Of a stretch of 64,000 bases of DNA, positions 53,652 through 64,000 are shown one piece after another. Origin of the DNA: Salinivenus iranica (lineage in GTDB: Bacteria; Bacteroidota; Rhodothermia; Rhodothermales; Salinibacteraceae); the NCBI GenBank assembly GCA_002894665.1, contig NCRB01000002.1, forward strand, positions 1-64,000. The letters are read 5' to 3'. Both the position numbers and the translations under genes were made by a program. Numbering within the stretch: the stretch's first letter is position 1; each line of letters starts with the position of its first letter. Below the pieces are notes generated by a model that saw only the letters and a list, made by a program, of their open reading frames with translations, made no database searches and had not been told where the DNA came from.

Positions 53652-55115
53652 TTAGATAATCTCCTCCGGCCCGTGCTTTAGCACCGGCCCACGGTACCCG
53701 AAGAGGGTCTGCAGCGCCTTCGTGACCATCGGCGACTGCTTCTGCACGAACCACTGGTCGGCCACGCGGCGCGTCCCCTCGCCCCAGGCCGGGTACGGGT
53801 GAATCGTATCGCCGAGGTTGCGGAGGGTCACCCCGTTGCGCATCGCGATGGCAAACGATGTGATGAGCTCGCCGGCGTGCGCCCCCAATACGCTCGCGCC
53901 CAGGATCTTGCCGGTCAGCGACTTCGCGTGCACCTTGATCTGGCCGGTGGTCTCTCCTTCGGTGATGGCCCGGTCGAGCTTGCTGTAGGGAAAGCGGTAC
54001 GTTTCGTACGATACGCCGTCGGCGTCGAGGTCGGAGGCATGGGCGCCCACGTGGGCCAGTTCGGGGTCGGTGTAGGTGACCCAGGGCACGTGGTCGATGT
54101 CCATCTTCGACGGCATCTTCAGGAGCGCGTTCGTGACGGCGACCTTCGCCATGTGGTTGCTCATGTGCGTGAACTGGTAGCGGCCCGTCACGTCGCCCGC
54201 GGCGTAGATGTGCGACTGGCTCGTGCGGCACCGGTCGCTGACGGTGATTCCCTTCCGGGTATGCTCGACGCCGGCCGCCTCCAGGTTGAGGCCGTCCACG
54301 TTGGCCGCCCGGCCGGTGGCGAGCAGCAGGGCGTCGGCCTCGACGGTATGCCCGTCACCGGCGTCGACGGTGACGATGCCATCGGCCTGCGACACCCGCT
54401 CGACCTGCGCGTCCAGCACGTACTCGATGCCTTCCCCCTCCAGGGTCTCGCGAAGGGGGGCCGTCAGCTCCGGGTCGTCGTTCGTGAGGATGCGGTCGGC
54501 CATGTCGATCACCGTCACGACGGTGTCGAGGCGGGTGAACGCCTGCGCCATCTCCGTGCCGATGGGCCCGGCACCCACCACGGCGAGGCGCTCGGGCTGG
54601 GCCTCCAGCTCAAACAGCGTGTGGTTCGTGAGGTAGTCGACCTCGTCCAGCCCGTCGATCGGTGGAACGAGGGGGCTCGCGCCGGTGGCAATCACGATGT
54701 AGGAGCCGGTCAACTGGCGCGAGGTGTCCGCCTGCTCCACGGCGACCGTGTGTGCGTCGATGAAGTGCGCGTCCCCCTCCACCACGTCGATGTCCATGTC
54801 CTCAAAGATCTCGGGCGCGTCGGCGTCCTCGTACACCTCCTGCCGCGTCTCGCGAACGTGCTCCATGACGCCCGCAAAGTCGATGTCGACCGCCTGGTCG
54901 GGGAGGCCGTACTGACTGGCATTTCGGGCCTGGTGGGCCACCTTCGCGGCCTTCAGGAGCGTCTTGCTCGGCACGCAGCCGGTCCAGGTGCAGTCGCCGC
55001 CCAGCGCGTCGCGCTCGATCATCGCGGTTTTGGCGCCGAGGTTGGTGGCGATGCCAGCGGCGGAGAGACCCGCGGCGCCGCCGCCGAGGACGAGTACGTC
55101 GTAGTCGGTGGACAT
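53652..55115 (-). CDS. Mercuric-reductase-like FAD-dependent disulfide oxidoreductase
   Basis: A 487-residue flavoprotein from the ATG at 55115 (MSTDYDVLVLGGGAAGLSA). It has the FAD motif GGGAAG, the redox pair in GGDCTWTGCVPSKTL, the NAD motif VVGAGPIGTEMA, YAAGDVTGRYQFTHM and the dimerisation domain with the His-Pro catalytic end IHPYPAWGEGTRRVA. There is no N-terminal heavy-metal domain and no C-terminal Cys pair, and no merR/merT gene is nearby. Mercury reduction is therefore unlikely and the electron acceptor is unknown. Confidence 0.85.
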   Translation of the reverse strand: MSTDYDVLVLGGGAAGLSAAGIATNLGAKTAMIERDALGGDCTWTGCVPSKTLLKAAKVAHQARNASQYGLPDQAVDIDFAGVMEHVRETRQEVYEDADAPEIFEDMDIDVVEGDAHFIDAHTVAVEQADTSRQLTGSYIVIATGASPLVPPIDGLDEVDYLTNHTLFELEAQPERLAVVGAGPIGTEMAQAFTRLDTVVTVIDMADRILTNDDPELTAPLRETLEGEGIEYVLDAQVERVSQADGIVTVDAGDGHTVEADALLLATGRAANVDGLNLEAAGVEHTRKGITVSDRCRTSQSHIYAAGDVTGRYQFTHMSNHMAKVAVTNALLKMPSKMDIDHVPWVTYTDPELAHVGAHASDLDADGVSYETYRFPYSKLDRAITEGETTGQIKVHAKSLTGKILGASVLGAHAGELITSFAIAMRNGVTLRNLGDTIHPYPAWGEGTRRVADQWFVQKQSPMVTKALQTLFGYRGPVLKHGPEEII

Positions 55116-55462
55116 GAGACGAAGAAGGAGTCGTCGGGAGGAACGTGACGTGGGTACGGTACCCAAAGGACTCGATTGTTACACCCCAACGCCGGCCGGT
55201 CGGCGAAAGATGCGACGAGAGGAGCCCCCCCGTCTGTCCCCCCAGCGGTTTCCCCCTGCGACGACGAACGATTCACGACAGGACAGAGAGTGGAGCGCTC
55301 CGTTTGATATGGGCAGCGGAACGCTATATCGTGGATACACACCTCCTGGTCGGCATAACGTCATTATGTGGATAGGTTCGCCATAATGCTCGCGGCACTT
55401 TGGCAAGCCCCTGGAGCACGGGTGATCATCCGATCTATCAATTCACATTGTGCCGAGCGACC
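55116..55462. other. Intergenic region with no clear gene
   Basis: About 350 bp between divergent genes. A plus-strand frame ending near 55375 finishes ERYIVDTHLLVGITSLCG, which recalls the first residues of a PIN-domain (VapC) toxin but continues no further. It was not called as a gene. Confidence 0.35.
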
Positions 55463-55669
55463 ATGATTGACGACTCCTCGTCTCTCGATCGATCTGCATT
55501 TTCCGTGACCACGTTGTCCGGTCAATCCGACGATCGGGCGTACTGGCAGTCTCAATCGCCGGAAAAGCGGTTGGCGGCCGTCGAACGGTTGCGGCAACTC
55601 AACTATGACTACGACCCTGCCGCGCGACTTCAAAGAGTTCTTGAGACTGCTCGACGAAAACGGTGTTGA
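55463..55669 (+). CDS. Small partner protein of the nucleotidyltransferase (antitoxin-like)
   Basis: A 68-residue protein from the ATG at 55463 (MIDDSSSLDRSAFSVTTL). The block SDDRAYWQSQSPEKRLAAVE followed by RLRQLNYDYDPAARLQRVLE is the typical small protein encoded just before DUF6036-like nucleotidyltransferases. Its end overlaps the next gene by 65 bp. The pair resembles a toxin-antitoxin module, but no function is proven. Confidence 0.7.
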   Translation: MIDDSSSLDRSAFSVTTLSGQSDDRAYWQSQSPEKRLAAVERLRQLNYDYDPAARLQRVLETARRKRC

Positions 55670-56054
55670 GTATTTGATCGTTGATAGGCACGCCGTCGGA
55701 TCCCACGGCCATCCGCGTTCAACTGGGGACATGGACGTGTGGGTCGACTCCACGGAAACGAACGCCAGGCGGCTGGTCGAGACCCTGAAAGGATTCGGCT
55801 TTGACGTGCCGGAACTCGCCCCGGACCCGTTCCTTGATCCCGACTGCGTCATTCGGATGGGTCACCCGCCGCTTCAAATCGAGATTTTGACATCGGTGAC
55901 CGGCGTTGCGTTTGCGGAATGCTTATCATCTCGCGTTGTGGAGGAGATGGACGACGGAACGCCGATTCACTTCATCGGGCTTGAGACGTTGAAAGAGAAC
56001 AAACGGGCGAGCGGACGACACAAAGACCTGGATGACCTGGAGAATCTTCCGTAG
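55605..56054 (+). CDS. Nucleotidyltransferase-fold protein with altered GG motif
   Basis: A 149-residue protein (MTTTLPRDFKEFLRLLDENG). It follows the family LLDENGVEYLIV-x-AV-HGHPR-TGD-DVWVD, and the Asp pair GDMDVWVD is kept. The usual GGYAV that opens the active site is DRHAV here, so ATP binding is questionable. Later segments PPLQIEILTSVTGVAFAECL and HFIGLETLKENKRASGRHKD match the family. It overlaps and follows its small partner gene. Confidence 0.75.
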   Translation: MTTTLPRDFKEFLRLLDENGVEYLIVDRHAVGSHGHPRSTGDMDVWVDSTETNARRLVETLKGFGFDVPELAPDPFLDPDCVIRMGHPPLQIEILTSVTGVAFAECLSSRVVEEMDDGTPIHFIGLETLKENKRASGRHKDLDDLENLP

Positions 56055-56112
56055 GTCAGAACGGGCTCTGTAACGTCGTCGTTATGCTGGGGGCTCTTCC
56101 GTCGGCACCCGC

Positions 56113-57207
56113 CTACACCTCCTCCGGGTCCGGCGTGGCCCCCATCGGCACGTCCTTCGGGCTCGACCGCCGCTCCAGCACCACGGCCGGCGAGCGCGGG
56201 CAGATGCACACCGTGTCGCCCGGCGCGTACGAGACCCGGCTGTGCGTGTGCACCAGGTACTCGCTGCCGTCGCACTCCACGCGGTATGTGATGTCGTGCC
56301 CCTTAAAGGCCCGGTCGACCACCGTGCCGCGGGGCCCCGCGTCCGCCTCGGGCGGCTTGAGGGTGAGGTGCTCGGGGCGGAGCGACACCATCACGGTGCC
56401 CTCGGCCTCGCCGGTGAGAGACACGCGCCCGAGCGGCGTGTCGGCCGCCGTGCCCTCAGCCTGCGAGAGCATCAGGTTGGTGCGGCCCAGGAACTGCGCC
56501 ACAAAGAGCGTACGGGGCTGGTCGTAGACGCCCTCCGGCGTGCCGATCTGATCGATCTGCCCCCCCCGCATCACGGCCAGGCGGTCGGCAAACGAGAGCG
56601 CCTCCTCCTGGTCGTGCGTCACGAGGACGGCGCTCATGCCACGGTCCTTCAGGAGCTGGCGCACCTCCTGTCGCGTCTCCTCGCGCAGCAGGGCGTCGAG
56701 GTTGGAGAAGGGCTCGTCGAGCAGGATGAGGTCGGGGGCCGGGGCGAGGGCGCGAGCGAGGGCCACGCGCTGCTGCTGGCCGCCCGAGAGGTGCTGCGGC
56801 CGGCGGTCCTCGTAGCCGTCGAGCCCCACCATGTCGAGCGCGTCGCGGGCGCGGTCCGTCTGCTGCGCCCGGGTACCCTCCTGCACGCCGAAGGCGACGT
56901 TTTCGAGGACCGTGAGGTGGGGAAACAGGGCGTAGTCCTGAAACACAAGGCCCACGCCGCGCGCTTCGGGCGGGCGGTGCGTGTCGGGCCCTTCCACCGT
57001 GCGCCCCCGGAGCGTGACCGTTCCCTCCGTCGCCCGTTCAAAGCCGGCCACGCACCGGAGCGTGGTGGTCTTGCCGCAGCCGCTGGGGCCGAGAATGGCA
57101 AAGATCTCCCCGTCGTCCACATCGAACGACACATCGTGCACCACCGGCGGGGCGTCCGGGGCGAACTGCTTCGTCAGGTGCTGAACGGAAAGGAGGGACG
57201 TGCTCAT
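56113..57207 (-). CDS. fbpC: Ferric iron ABC transporter, ATP-binding subunit
   Basis: A 364-residue ABC ATPase from the ATG at 57207 (MSTSLLSVQHLTKQF). Walker A is GPSGCGKTTT, the Q loop is in VFQDYALFPHLTVLENV, the signature LSGGQQQRVALARAL, Walker B LILLDEPFSNLDA and the switch His in VLVTHDQEEAL. A C-terminal TOBE-type regulatory domain follows. It sits 19 bp after the permease gene. The transport direction is import, with the binding protein further upstream. Confidence 0.9.
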   Translation of the reverse strand: MSTSLLSVQHLTKQFAPDAPPVVHDVSFDVDDGEIFAILGPSGCGKTTTLRCVAGFERATEGTVTLRGRTVEGPDTHRPPEARGVGLVFQDYALFPHLTVLENVAFGVQEGTRAQQTDRARDALDMVGLDGYEDRRPQHLSGGQQQRVALARALAPAPDLILLDEPFSNLDALLREETRQEVRQLLKDRGMSAVLVTHDQEEALSFADRLAVMRGGQIDQIGTPEGVYDQPRTLFVAQFLGRTNLMLSQAEGTAADTPLGRVSLTGEAEGTVMVSLRPEHLTLKPPEADAGPRGTVVDRAFKGHDITYRVECDGSEYLVHTHSRVSYAPGDTVCICPRSPAVVLERRSSPKDVPMGATPDPEEV

Positions 57208-57226
57208 GACGGATGCGGCACGCAAT

Positions 57227-58840
57227 TCACGCGGCGGTCGTTCCAGTCTCGGTCGGGACCCGGGTGGAGGCCCGCTCGCGCACGAGAAGCAGGCCTACGA
57301 AGCAGGCCGAGAAGAACATGATGGTCAGGGCGTAGGGCGCCGCCTCCGCAAACATGGCCTCCTCCGCGTAGCTCCACACCCCCATCGCCAGCGTCTCGAA
57401 GCCGATGGGGGCGAGCAGGAAGGTGATCGGCAGCTCCTTCATGGCCGACAGGAAGACGAACGCGACGCTCACCAGGAGGCCGCGGCGCACCAGCGGCAGG
57501 GTGACGCTCGCAAAGGCCCCGAGGGGGGACCGGCCCAGCGAGCGGGCGGCCTCCTCCAGGTGCGGTGGGGCCTGGTAGAGGGCACTCCGGATGGGGCCGA
57601 TGGCCTCAGCCATGAAGTGCAGCGCATAGGCCGCCACCAACAGGCCAAGCGTCTGGTACCCAAAGGGCAGCACGCCCAGCGTGAACACGATGAGGGCGAG
57701 CGCAAAGGCGAGCGGGGGCGTCGCGTAGCCGAGGTAGGCGACGCGCTCGACGGCGCGGGTCCAGTCCGACTCGTATCGGACGCCCAGGTAGGCCACCGGC
57801 AGGGCCAGGGCCGCCGCCAGGAGGGCCGCCGGCGCCGAGGCCGACACGGACGCCCAGAGCGACGTGCCGAGGCGGTCCCAGGGAATGCCGCCCGCCGCGA
57901 GGTCCGTCATCCAGTGCCCCACCGTGGCCGCCGGCAGGCCCACCGACGCCAGCGCCACCCCGCCGCCGAAGGCGTACCCGGCCCAGCGCCACGCCCCCAG
58001 CCGGTGCGGACGCGACGCCCGCGCCGTGCCGCTCCCGGTGCGGTGCAGCAGCAGGCCGCGCAGCAGGCGGGCCTCCAGCACCAACACGGCCAGGGTAAGG
58101 GCCAGCAGCATCAGCGCCAGGCACGCCGCATAGATGCGGTCGTAGGAGGCCGTGTACTGCAGATACAGCGCATAGCTGAACGTCTCGAACCGCATCAACG
58201 ACACCACCCCGAAGTCGCCCAGCACGTGCAGCCCCACCAGCAGGCCCCCGGAGAGGAATCCCGGCCCCAGCTGCGGCAGCACCACCCGCCCGAAGGTCTG
58301 CCACGGCCCGTAGCCCAGTGAGCGGGCCGACTCTTCGAGGGCGGGGTCGAGCCCCTGCAGGGCCGTGCGCAGGTTGAGGAAGAGGTAGGGGTAGGTGCTG
58401 AGGCTGAGGGCAATCAGCGCGCCGTCGAAGCCGTCGAGGCGGGGCCACACCACGCCCGCCACCTGGGCGAGGGTGCCGTAGCTGCCCGTCGTGGACAGGA
58501 GGACGTACGCCATCACGTAGCCGGGCACCGCCAGGGGCAGCACCCCCAGCAGGGTAAGAAGCCCTTTTCCGCGCAGATCGGTGCGGGTGGTGAGCCACGC
58601 CAGCGGAAAGGCGATAGCCGTAGTCCCCACGAGCACGCCCGCTGCCAGCCCCACGGTGTTGCCCAGAAGACGCAGGTTGCGGGTCCGCACCACCAGGTCC
58701 CACAAGGTCTGCGGCTCCGCCTGCAGGGCCCGCACGAGAAGGTACACGAGCGGCACCAGCACACCGCCCACCACCAGCACCACCGGGGCCACCACGTACC
58801 AGCGGGTCCGAATGGTGCGAAGGGCACGGGCCGGCGTCAT
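57227..58840 (-). CDS. fbpB: Ferric iron ABC transporter, permease subunit
   Basis: A 537-residue fused permease with about twelve helices and two copies of the binding-protein-dependent transport signature (EESARSLGYGPWQTFGRVVL and EEAARSLGRSPLGAFASVTL). This doubled layout is typical of FbpB/SfuB ferric importers. It lies between fbpC (19 bp) and fbpA (317 bp upstream). Confidence 0.9.
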   Translation of the reverse strand: MTPARALRTIRTRWYVVAPVVLVVGGVLVPLVYLLVRALQAEPQTLWDLVVRTRNLRLLGNTVGLAAGVLVGTTAIAFPLAWLTTRTDLRGKGLLTLLGVLPLAVPGYVMAYVLLSTTGSYGTLAQVAGVVWPRLDGFDGALIALSLSTYPYLFLNLRTALQGLDPALEESARSLGYGPWQTFGRVVLPQLGPGFLSGGLLVGLHVLGDFGVVSLMRFETFSYALYLQYTASYDRIYAACLALMLLALTLAVLVLEARLLRGLLLHRTGSGTARASRPHRLGAWRWAGYAFGGGVALASVGLPAATVGHWMTDLAAGGIPWDRLGTSLWASVSASAPAALLAAALALPVAYLGVRYESDWTRAVERVAYLGYATPPLAFALALIVFTLGVLPFGYQTLGLLVAAYALHFMAEAIGPIRSALYQAPPHLEEAARSLGRSPLGAFASVTLPLVRRGLLVSVAFVFLSAMKELPITFLLAPIGFETLAMGVWSYAEEAMFAEAAPYALTIMFFSACFVGLLLVRERASTRVPTETGTTAA

Positions 58841-59157
58841 TCGTTCCTCTTCCGTCGTACGGGAGTAATTAGTTGAGACGCTCTAGCAAAACGTCCGGTT
58901 TCGTCGCTCCAGGCTTGAGTCGTTGGCTCAGCCCCACAAGCGCGCCCCGGAGCCCTCGTTGTCTCCGGTCCCAGCGCTTCGCTCTTCCGGCCCGACCGAC
59001 GGAGTACATCCAGTTCCGCGCGACGAGTTCGGGGAGGTCTCAAAGGACCGTCAGGGGTGCTAAAGGGTTTTCGTCCTCTCGGTCGTCTCAGGCGACAAGG
59101 CGGGGCACGCCAGCTCCCTCCCCGCCCGTCCGGGCCATCGGCTGTACAGCCCCCTGT
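58841..59157. other. Spacer between fbpA and fbpB
   Basis: A 317-bp gap inside the transporter cluster, longer than expected for an operon. No gene, strong hairpin or recognised operator was seen. A second promoter for fbpBC is possible. Confidence 0.35.
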
Positions 59158-60225
59158 TTACAGAAGCCCCACGTCGCGGAGGAGCTCGAGGGTGGGCTCG
59201 CGCTCGCGCAGGCGGTCGAGCTCAAATGTCGGGCTCAGCGCAAGGGCCTCCTCCACCGACAGCATGTAGCTGGGCACGTCTGCCCCCCGCACCACCGGGT
59301 ACTCGTTCACCTGGTTGGCGGCGAAGGATTGCGCCTGCTGTGAGAGGAGGAACCGGAGGAAGTCGTGCGCCGCGTCGGACTGGTCGCTCGTCTGGAGGAC
59401 GCCCGCGCCCGTCACGAGGGCCAAGTTGCCAAGGTCGCCGTCGGCAAAGCGGTACGTGTCCACGGGCGCCGAGGCTGAAATGGATTCTTCCTCCTCGCCC
59501 TCTTCGTCCTCCTCTTCCTCGCCTTCGTATTCGCCCTCGGGCGCGCTGTGCTGGATGCGGAGCACGTAGTAGTGGTTCGTGAGGGCCACGTCGATCTCGC
59601 CCGCGGCCAGCGCCTGGATCATGGGCGTGTTGGAGGTGTAGCTCTTCGGGTTCAACTCCTGCATGTCGTTCAGCCAGGTGCGGGCGGTCTCCTCGCCTTC
59701 GGTGAGGCGCAGCGCCGTCACGAAGTCTTGAAAGCTGGAGTAGGCGGGCGTCCACCCGATGCGGCCCTCCAGATCGTCGCGCTCGGGCAGATTGAGCACC
59801 GAGGCGGGCAGGTCCGTCGAGTCCACGGTCTCGGTGTTGTAGGCGAGCACGCGGAAGCGGGTCGTCACCGGCACCCAGCGCCCGCTCGACGGCGCAAAGC
59901 GCTCCGCCCGCCCCAGGATGGAGTCGGGCAGCGTGGCGAGCTGGTCATTGTTTACGGCATTGCCGAGGGCCCCGGTCGTGTTCGCCCAGAACACGTCGGC
60001 CGGACTCTGATCGCCCTCCTCCTGAAGCGCGGCCTGCAGCTGCGTGTCCGACCCGTAGCGCACACGCACCGGCATGTCGGACTGCTCCTGGTACTGCTGC
60101 ACGAGCGAGTCGACGAGGGCCTGGCTGCGGCCGGAGTAGATGACGAGCTCGTCCTGCTCGCCCCCGCAGCCGACCAGCGCGGCGGCCAAAACGAGAAGAA
60201 ACGCGACGTTGAGCAATCGGGACAT
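59158..60225 (-). CDS. fbpA: Ferric iron-binding lipoprotein of the ABC transporter
   Basis: A 355-residue substrate-binding protein with a lipobox (LAAALVGC, Cys20). It begins ELVIYSGRSQALVDSLVQQY as in FbpA proteins, and the tyrosine iron ligands are Tyr219-Tyr220 (LTNHYYVLR). An insertion of about 20 residues at 229-248 is almost all Glu/Asp (EGEYEGEEEEDEEGEEEE), right after the ligand pair. The C-terminus has the usual FLRFLLSQQAQSFAANQVNE helix region. It captures Fe3+ for FbpBC. Confidence 0.92.
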   Translation of the reverse strand: MSRLLNVAFLLVLAAALVGCGGEQDELVIYSGRSQALVDSLVQQYQEQSDMPVRVRYGSDTQLQAALQEEGDQSPADVFWANTTGALGNAVNNDQLATLPDSILGRAERFAPSSGRWVPVTTRFRVLAYNTETVDSTDLPASVLNLPERDDLEGRIGWTPAYSSFQDFVTALRLTEGEETARTWLNDMQELNPKSYTSNTPMIQALAAGEIDVALTNHYYVLRIQHSAPEGEYEGEEEEDEEGEEEESISASAPVDTYRFADGDLGNLALVTGAGVLQTSDQSDAAHDFLRFLLSQQAQSFAANQVNEYPVVRGADVPSYMLSVEEALALSPTFELDRLREREPTLELLRDVGLL

Positions 60226-60254
60226 GGGCCGTCTGGGTGATGGGAGGAGTCTTG

Positions 60255-60271
60255 TTTAGATCAATTCTAAA
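60255..60271. promoter_or_regulatory. Candidate iron-regulator operator upstream of fbpA
   Basis: The palindrome TTTAGATCAATTCTAAA (TTTAGA-N5-TCTAAA) lies 29 bp before the fbpA start, in an AT-rich island. It resembles DtxR/IdeR-type half-sites (TTAG...CTAA) more than Fur boxes. The assignment is by position and symmetry only. Confidence 0.5.
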
Positions 60272-60381
60272 GTGAGGCGACGACAGATGCAGCCCGAGCC
60301 GCCGGTTTCGGGACTAAATTGCAGAAACTCCACACGGATGAGGGTCCTGCCGCCCGAATCTGCCGCCGTCGCCCCGGTCTC

Positions 60382-61530
60382 TCAGCGCACGCTGCTTGTT
60401 CGGAGGCGCTCAATCGCCTCGAACAACCGCTCCGGCTGCTGCGCGTGTCGCCGCTTCCGAACGCCTTCCGCGAGCCGCTCGCCCCAGTCGTCCCGAAAGA
60501 AGCGACCGACGGCGCGGGCCAAAGCCGGGGGATCCTCGGGGGGCACGACGAACCCAACCTCCTCGTGCGGGATCGACTCTGCGAGCCCCCCCACGTCCGT
60601 CACCACCATGGGCCGCTCGAAGTGGGTGGCGATCTGGGCAACGCCGCTCTGCGTGGCCGACACGTAGGGTTGTACCACGAGGTCGGCGGCGCAGAAGTAG
60701 CGCGGCACGTCGCCGGACGGGATGTACTCGTCGTGCCACCGCACCTGGTCGTGGAGCCGATGCCGGTCGATGAGGTCGCGGTAGCGGGCCGGATCGTCGT
60801 ACGGCTCCCCCGCCACAACGAGGTGCAGATCAGGCAGGTCGTTCAGTATGTTGGGCATCGCCTCCAGGAGGACGTGCAGGCCCTTGTACTCCCGGACGAA
60901 GCCGAAAAAGAGGCACACGGGCGCGTCGTTCGGCAGGTCGAGCGCCGCGCGGGCCTCGGCGGTGGGCACCGGGTCGCCAAAACGCTCGTAGACGGGGTGC
61001 GCAATCTGTTCGATGCGGGCGTTGGGGCCCGCGAGGCGGCGGGTGTCGTCGGCCACGGCGTCGGACATGACGACGTGCCCGGCGCAGGCCCGCAGGAAAA
61101 ACCGGCTGAGGAGCGCGTCGCCGAGGTGCCGCTCGTGGGGCAGCGCGTTGTGGACCACAGCAAACGACGGAATGCCGTAGTGCCGCCGCAGCCCCCGCGC
61201 CACGACACCGTAGGCAGGCGCAAAAAAGGGCATCCAGTACTGAAAGACCACCGCGTCGGGCGCCTCGTCCCGCAGGTGAACTCCCGTCCGGAACCACGAG
61301 AGCGGGTTGATGGAGTCGAGCAGGCGGGGCGCCCCCCGCACGGCCTCGGGGGCGTCGCTCTCCGGCTCGTACTGGGTCTTCCCGGGAAACAAGAGGTCGG
61401 GATACTGGCGCGAGAAGCTGACGGGCCGCACGTCGTGGCCGCGGTCGGCGAGCCCGGTGACCGTCATCTCCGTGAAGTGCGCAATGCCGCCCCGGTACGG
61501 ATGCATCGGCCCCACGACTGCAATCCGCAT
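60382..61530 (-). CDS. Glycosyltransferase, GT4 family
   Basis: A 382-residue enzyme from the ATG at 61530 (MRIAVVGPMHPYRGGIAHF); a longer start at 61554 lies in repeat sequence. The N-terminal acceptor domain has PYRGGIAHFTEMTVTGLADR. The donor domain has CLFFGFVREYKGLHVLLEAM, LVVAGEPYDDPARY, VQPYVSATQSGVAQIATHF and VTDVGGLAESI with the GT4 Glu. It transfers a sugar from a nucleotide sugar, with unknown acceptor. No other polysaccharide gene is nearby. Confidence 0.9.
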   Translation of the reverse strand: MRIAVVGPMHPYRGGIAHFTEMTVTGLADRGHDVRPVSFSRQYPDLLFPGKTQYEPESDAPEAVRGAPRLLDSINPLSWFRTGVHLRDEAPDAVVFQYWMPFFAPAYGVVARGLRRHYGIPSFAVVHNALPHERHLGDALLSRFFLRACAGHVVMSDAVADDTRRLAGPNARIEQIAHPVYERFGDPVPTAEARAALDLPNDAPVCLFFGFVREYKGLHVLLEAMPNILNDLPDLHLVVAGEPYDDPARYRDLIDRHRLHDQVRWHDEYIPSGDVPRYFCAADLVVQPYVSATQSGVAQIATHFERPMVVTDVGGLAESIPHEEVGFVVPPEDPPALARAVGRFFRDDWGERLAEGVRKRRHAQQPERLFEAIERLRTSSVR

Positions 61531-61531
61531 T

Positions 61532-61601
61532 TTTTCATTGTCCCATTGTCTCATTTTCCACCTCCTGTCCCTTTAACCTTCAACCTTCCAACGTGCCAAC
61601 G

Positions 61602-61606
<5 letters not shown>
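61532..61606. repeat. Short-word repeats upstream of the glycosyltransferase
   Basis: CATTGTCCCATTGTCTCATT (61536-61555) is a near-tandem word series. It is followed by TTAACCTTCAACCTTCCAAC and GTGCCAACGTCAAC (61573-61606), the same type as the strings at 39356-39388 and 51505-51523. The aldo/keto reductase stop is at 61602, so the words touch its 3' end. Confidence 0.6.
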
Positions 61607-62582
<976 letters not shown>

Positions 62583-62746
62583 CGTGGGGAACGGAATGTA
62601 TGACGCGGAGTCGGTGAGTTATGGGGGCAACCACATACGACACCGCCAACACGCCTGCAGGTTCGCACAGGCTGTTGTTTCGTCCCGACTTAACGGGTCT
62701 CCCGGTCGCCAAGCGACGACGGGGACGGATGGTGAGACGCCTAAAC

Positions 62747-62783
62747 AAAAAAGCCCCAGGCGACCGTGCGGTCACCCGGGGCT
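62747..62783 (-). terminator. Rho-independent terminator of katG
   Basis: A hairpin with arms AGCCCCAGGCGACC (62752-62765) and GGTCACCCGGGGCT (62770-62783), a GTGC loop and two mismatches. On the minus strand it is followed by a U run (plus-strand A run 62747-62752). It is 41 bp after the katG stop. Confidence 0.88.
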
Positions 62784-62824
62784 TTCTGGGGGGAGCAAAA
62801 ATCTCCCGTTGCGGGGCGCGCCTC

Positions 62825-64000
<1,176 letters not shown>

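Noticed and set aside
53652-55115. Mercury-resistance operon
   Set aside because: The flavoprotein lacks the C-terminal Cys pair and heavy-metal domain, and no mer regulator or transporter is near.
55145-55375. Possible start of a PIN-domain toxin (ERYIVDTHLLVG)
   Set aside because: Only about ten residues fit and the frame stops at once; chance cannot be excluded.

Overview
This 64-kb window looks like chromosomal core sequence from an extremely halophilic, salt-in member of the Rhodothermota/Bacteroidota, most like Salinibacter. The evidence is high GC, strongly acidic predicted proteins (Asp/Glu-rich, few Lys), dense mostly non-overlapping genes, a short NDH-1 operon nuoA-G without nuoH-N, LytS/LytTR signalling and a carboxypeptidase-regulatory-type TonB receptor. 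The genus is an inference; no 16S rRNA or other marker gene is present.

Layout. 1-20 kb: the tail of a DnaJ-type co-chaperone, a 7TM/PAS/GAF hybrid histidine kinase, an AP2-like two-domain protein, TypA/BipA, a PHA-system protein, a large secreted M14 carboxypeptidase, a lone Lrp ligand-binding domain, a GIY-YIG protein, an SDR, a cyclophilin, a DUF72/Fpg/dUTPase-like cluster, a PAS protein with a NarX-type kinase, a 44-bp tandem repeat, then nadE-ruvA-prs (minus strand). 19.8-20.3 kb: a decayed MntA/HepT toxin-antitoxin locus. 20.3-36.7 kb: a long co-directional minus-strand run, lrp-glnA, PH-like and SH3-like proteins, purB, an M19 dipeptidase, a TonB receptor and nuoABCDEF-(DUF4920-like lipoprotein)-nuoG.

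37-42.6 kb: a plus-strand threonine-to-glycine module (SDR-type tdh and kbl), an S10 carboxypeptidase and an NmrA-like reductase, facing a CBS-domain protein. 42.8-43.7 kb: a CAT-anticodon tRNA followed by a scar of unrelated gene fragments. 43.8-47.1 kb: a LytTR regulator and one reading frame holding two complete LytS-type sensor kinases in tandem. 47-50.4 kb: a beta-barrel protein, small membrane proteins and a DUF123 protein. 50.4-55.1 kb: two secreted beta-propeller proteins and a mercuric-reductase-like flavoprotein. 55.4-56.1 kb: a nucleotidyltransferase gene pair. 56.1-60.2 kb: an Fbp-type ferric iron ABC transporter with a palindrome upstream. 60.4-64 kb: a GT4 glycosyltransferase, an aldo/keto reductase and the C-terminal half of katG, which runs off the right edge.

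Functionally the window combines respiration (NDH-1, NAD synthesis), amino-acid and peptide catabolism (M14, S10 and M19 peptidases, Tdh/Kbl, GlnA, Lrp), iron and oxidative-stress handling (FbpABC, KatG, Fpg) and signalling. No prophage, insertion sequence or CRISPR array was seen. The most notable items are the fused double LytS kinase, the MntA/HepT fossil, the tandem repeat built from the 3' end of prs, short-word repeats shared among several intergenic regions, a zinc-less Fpg, a dUTPase-fold protein lacking its usual motif, and a candidate iron operator.
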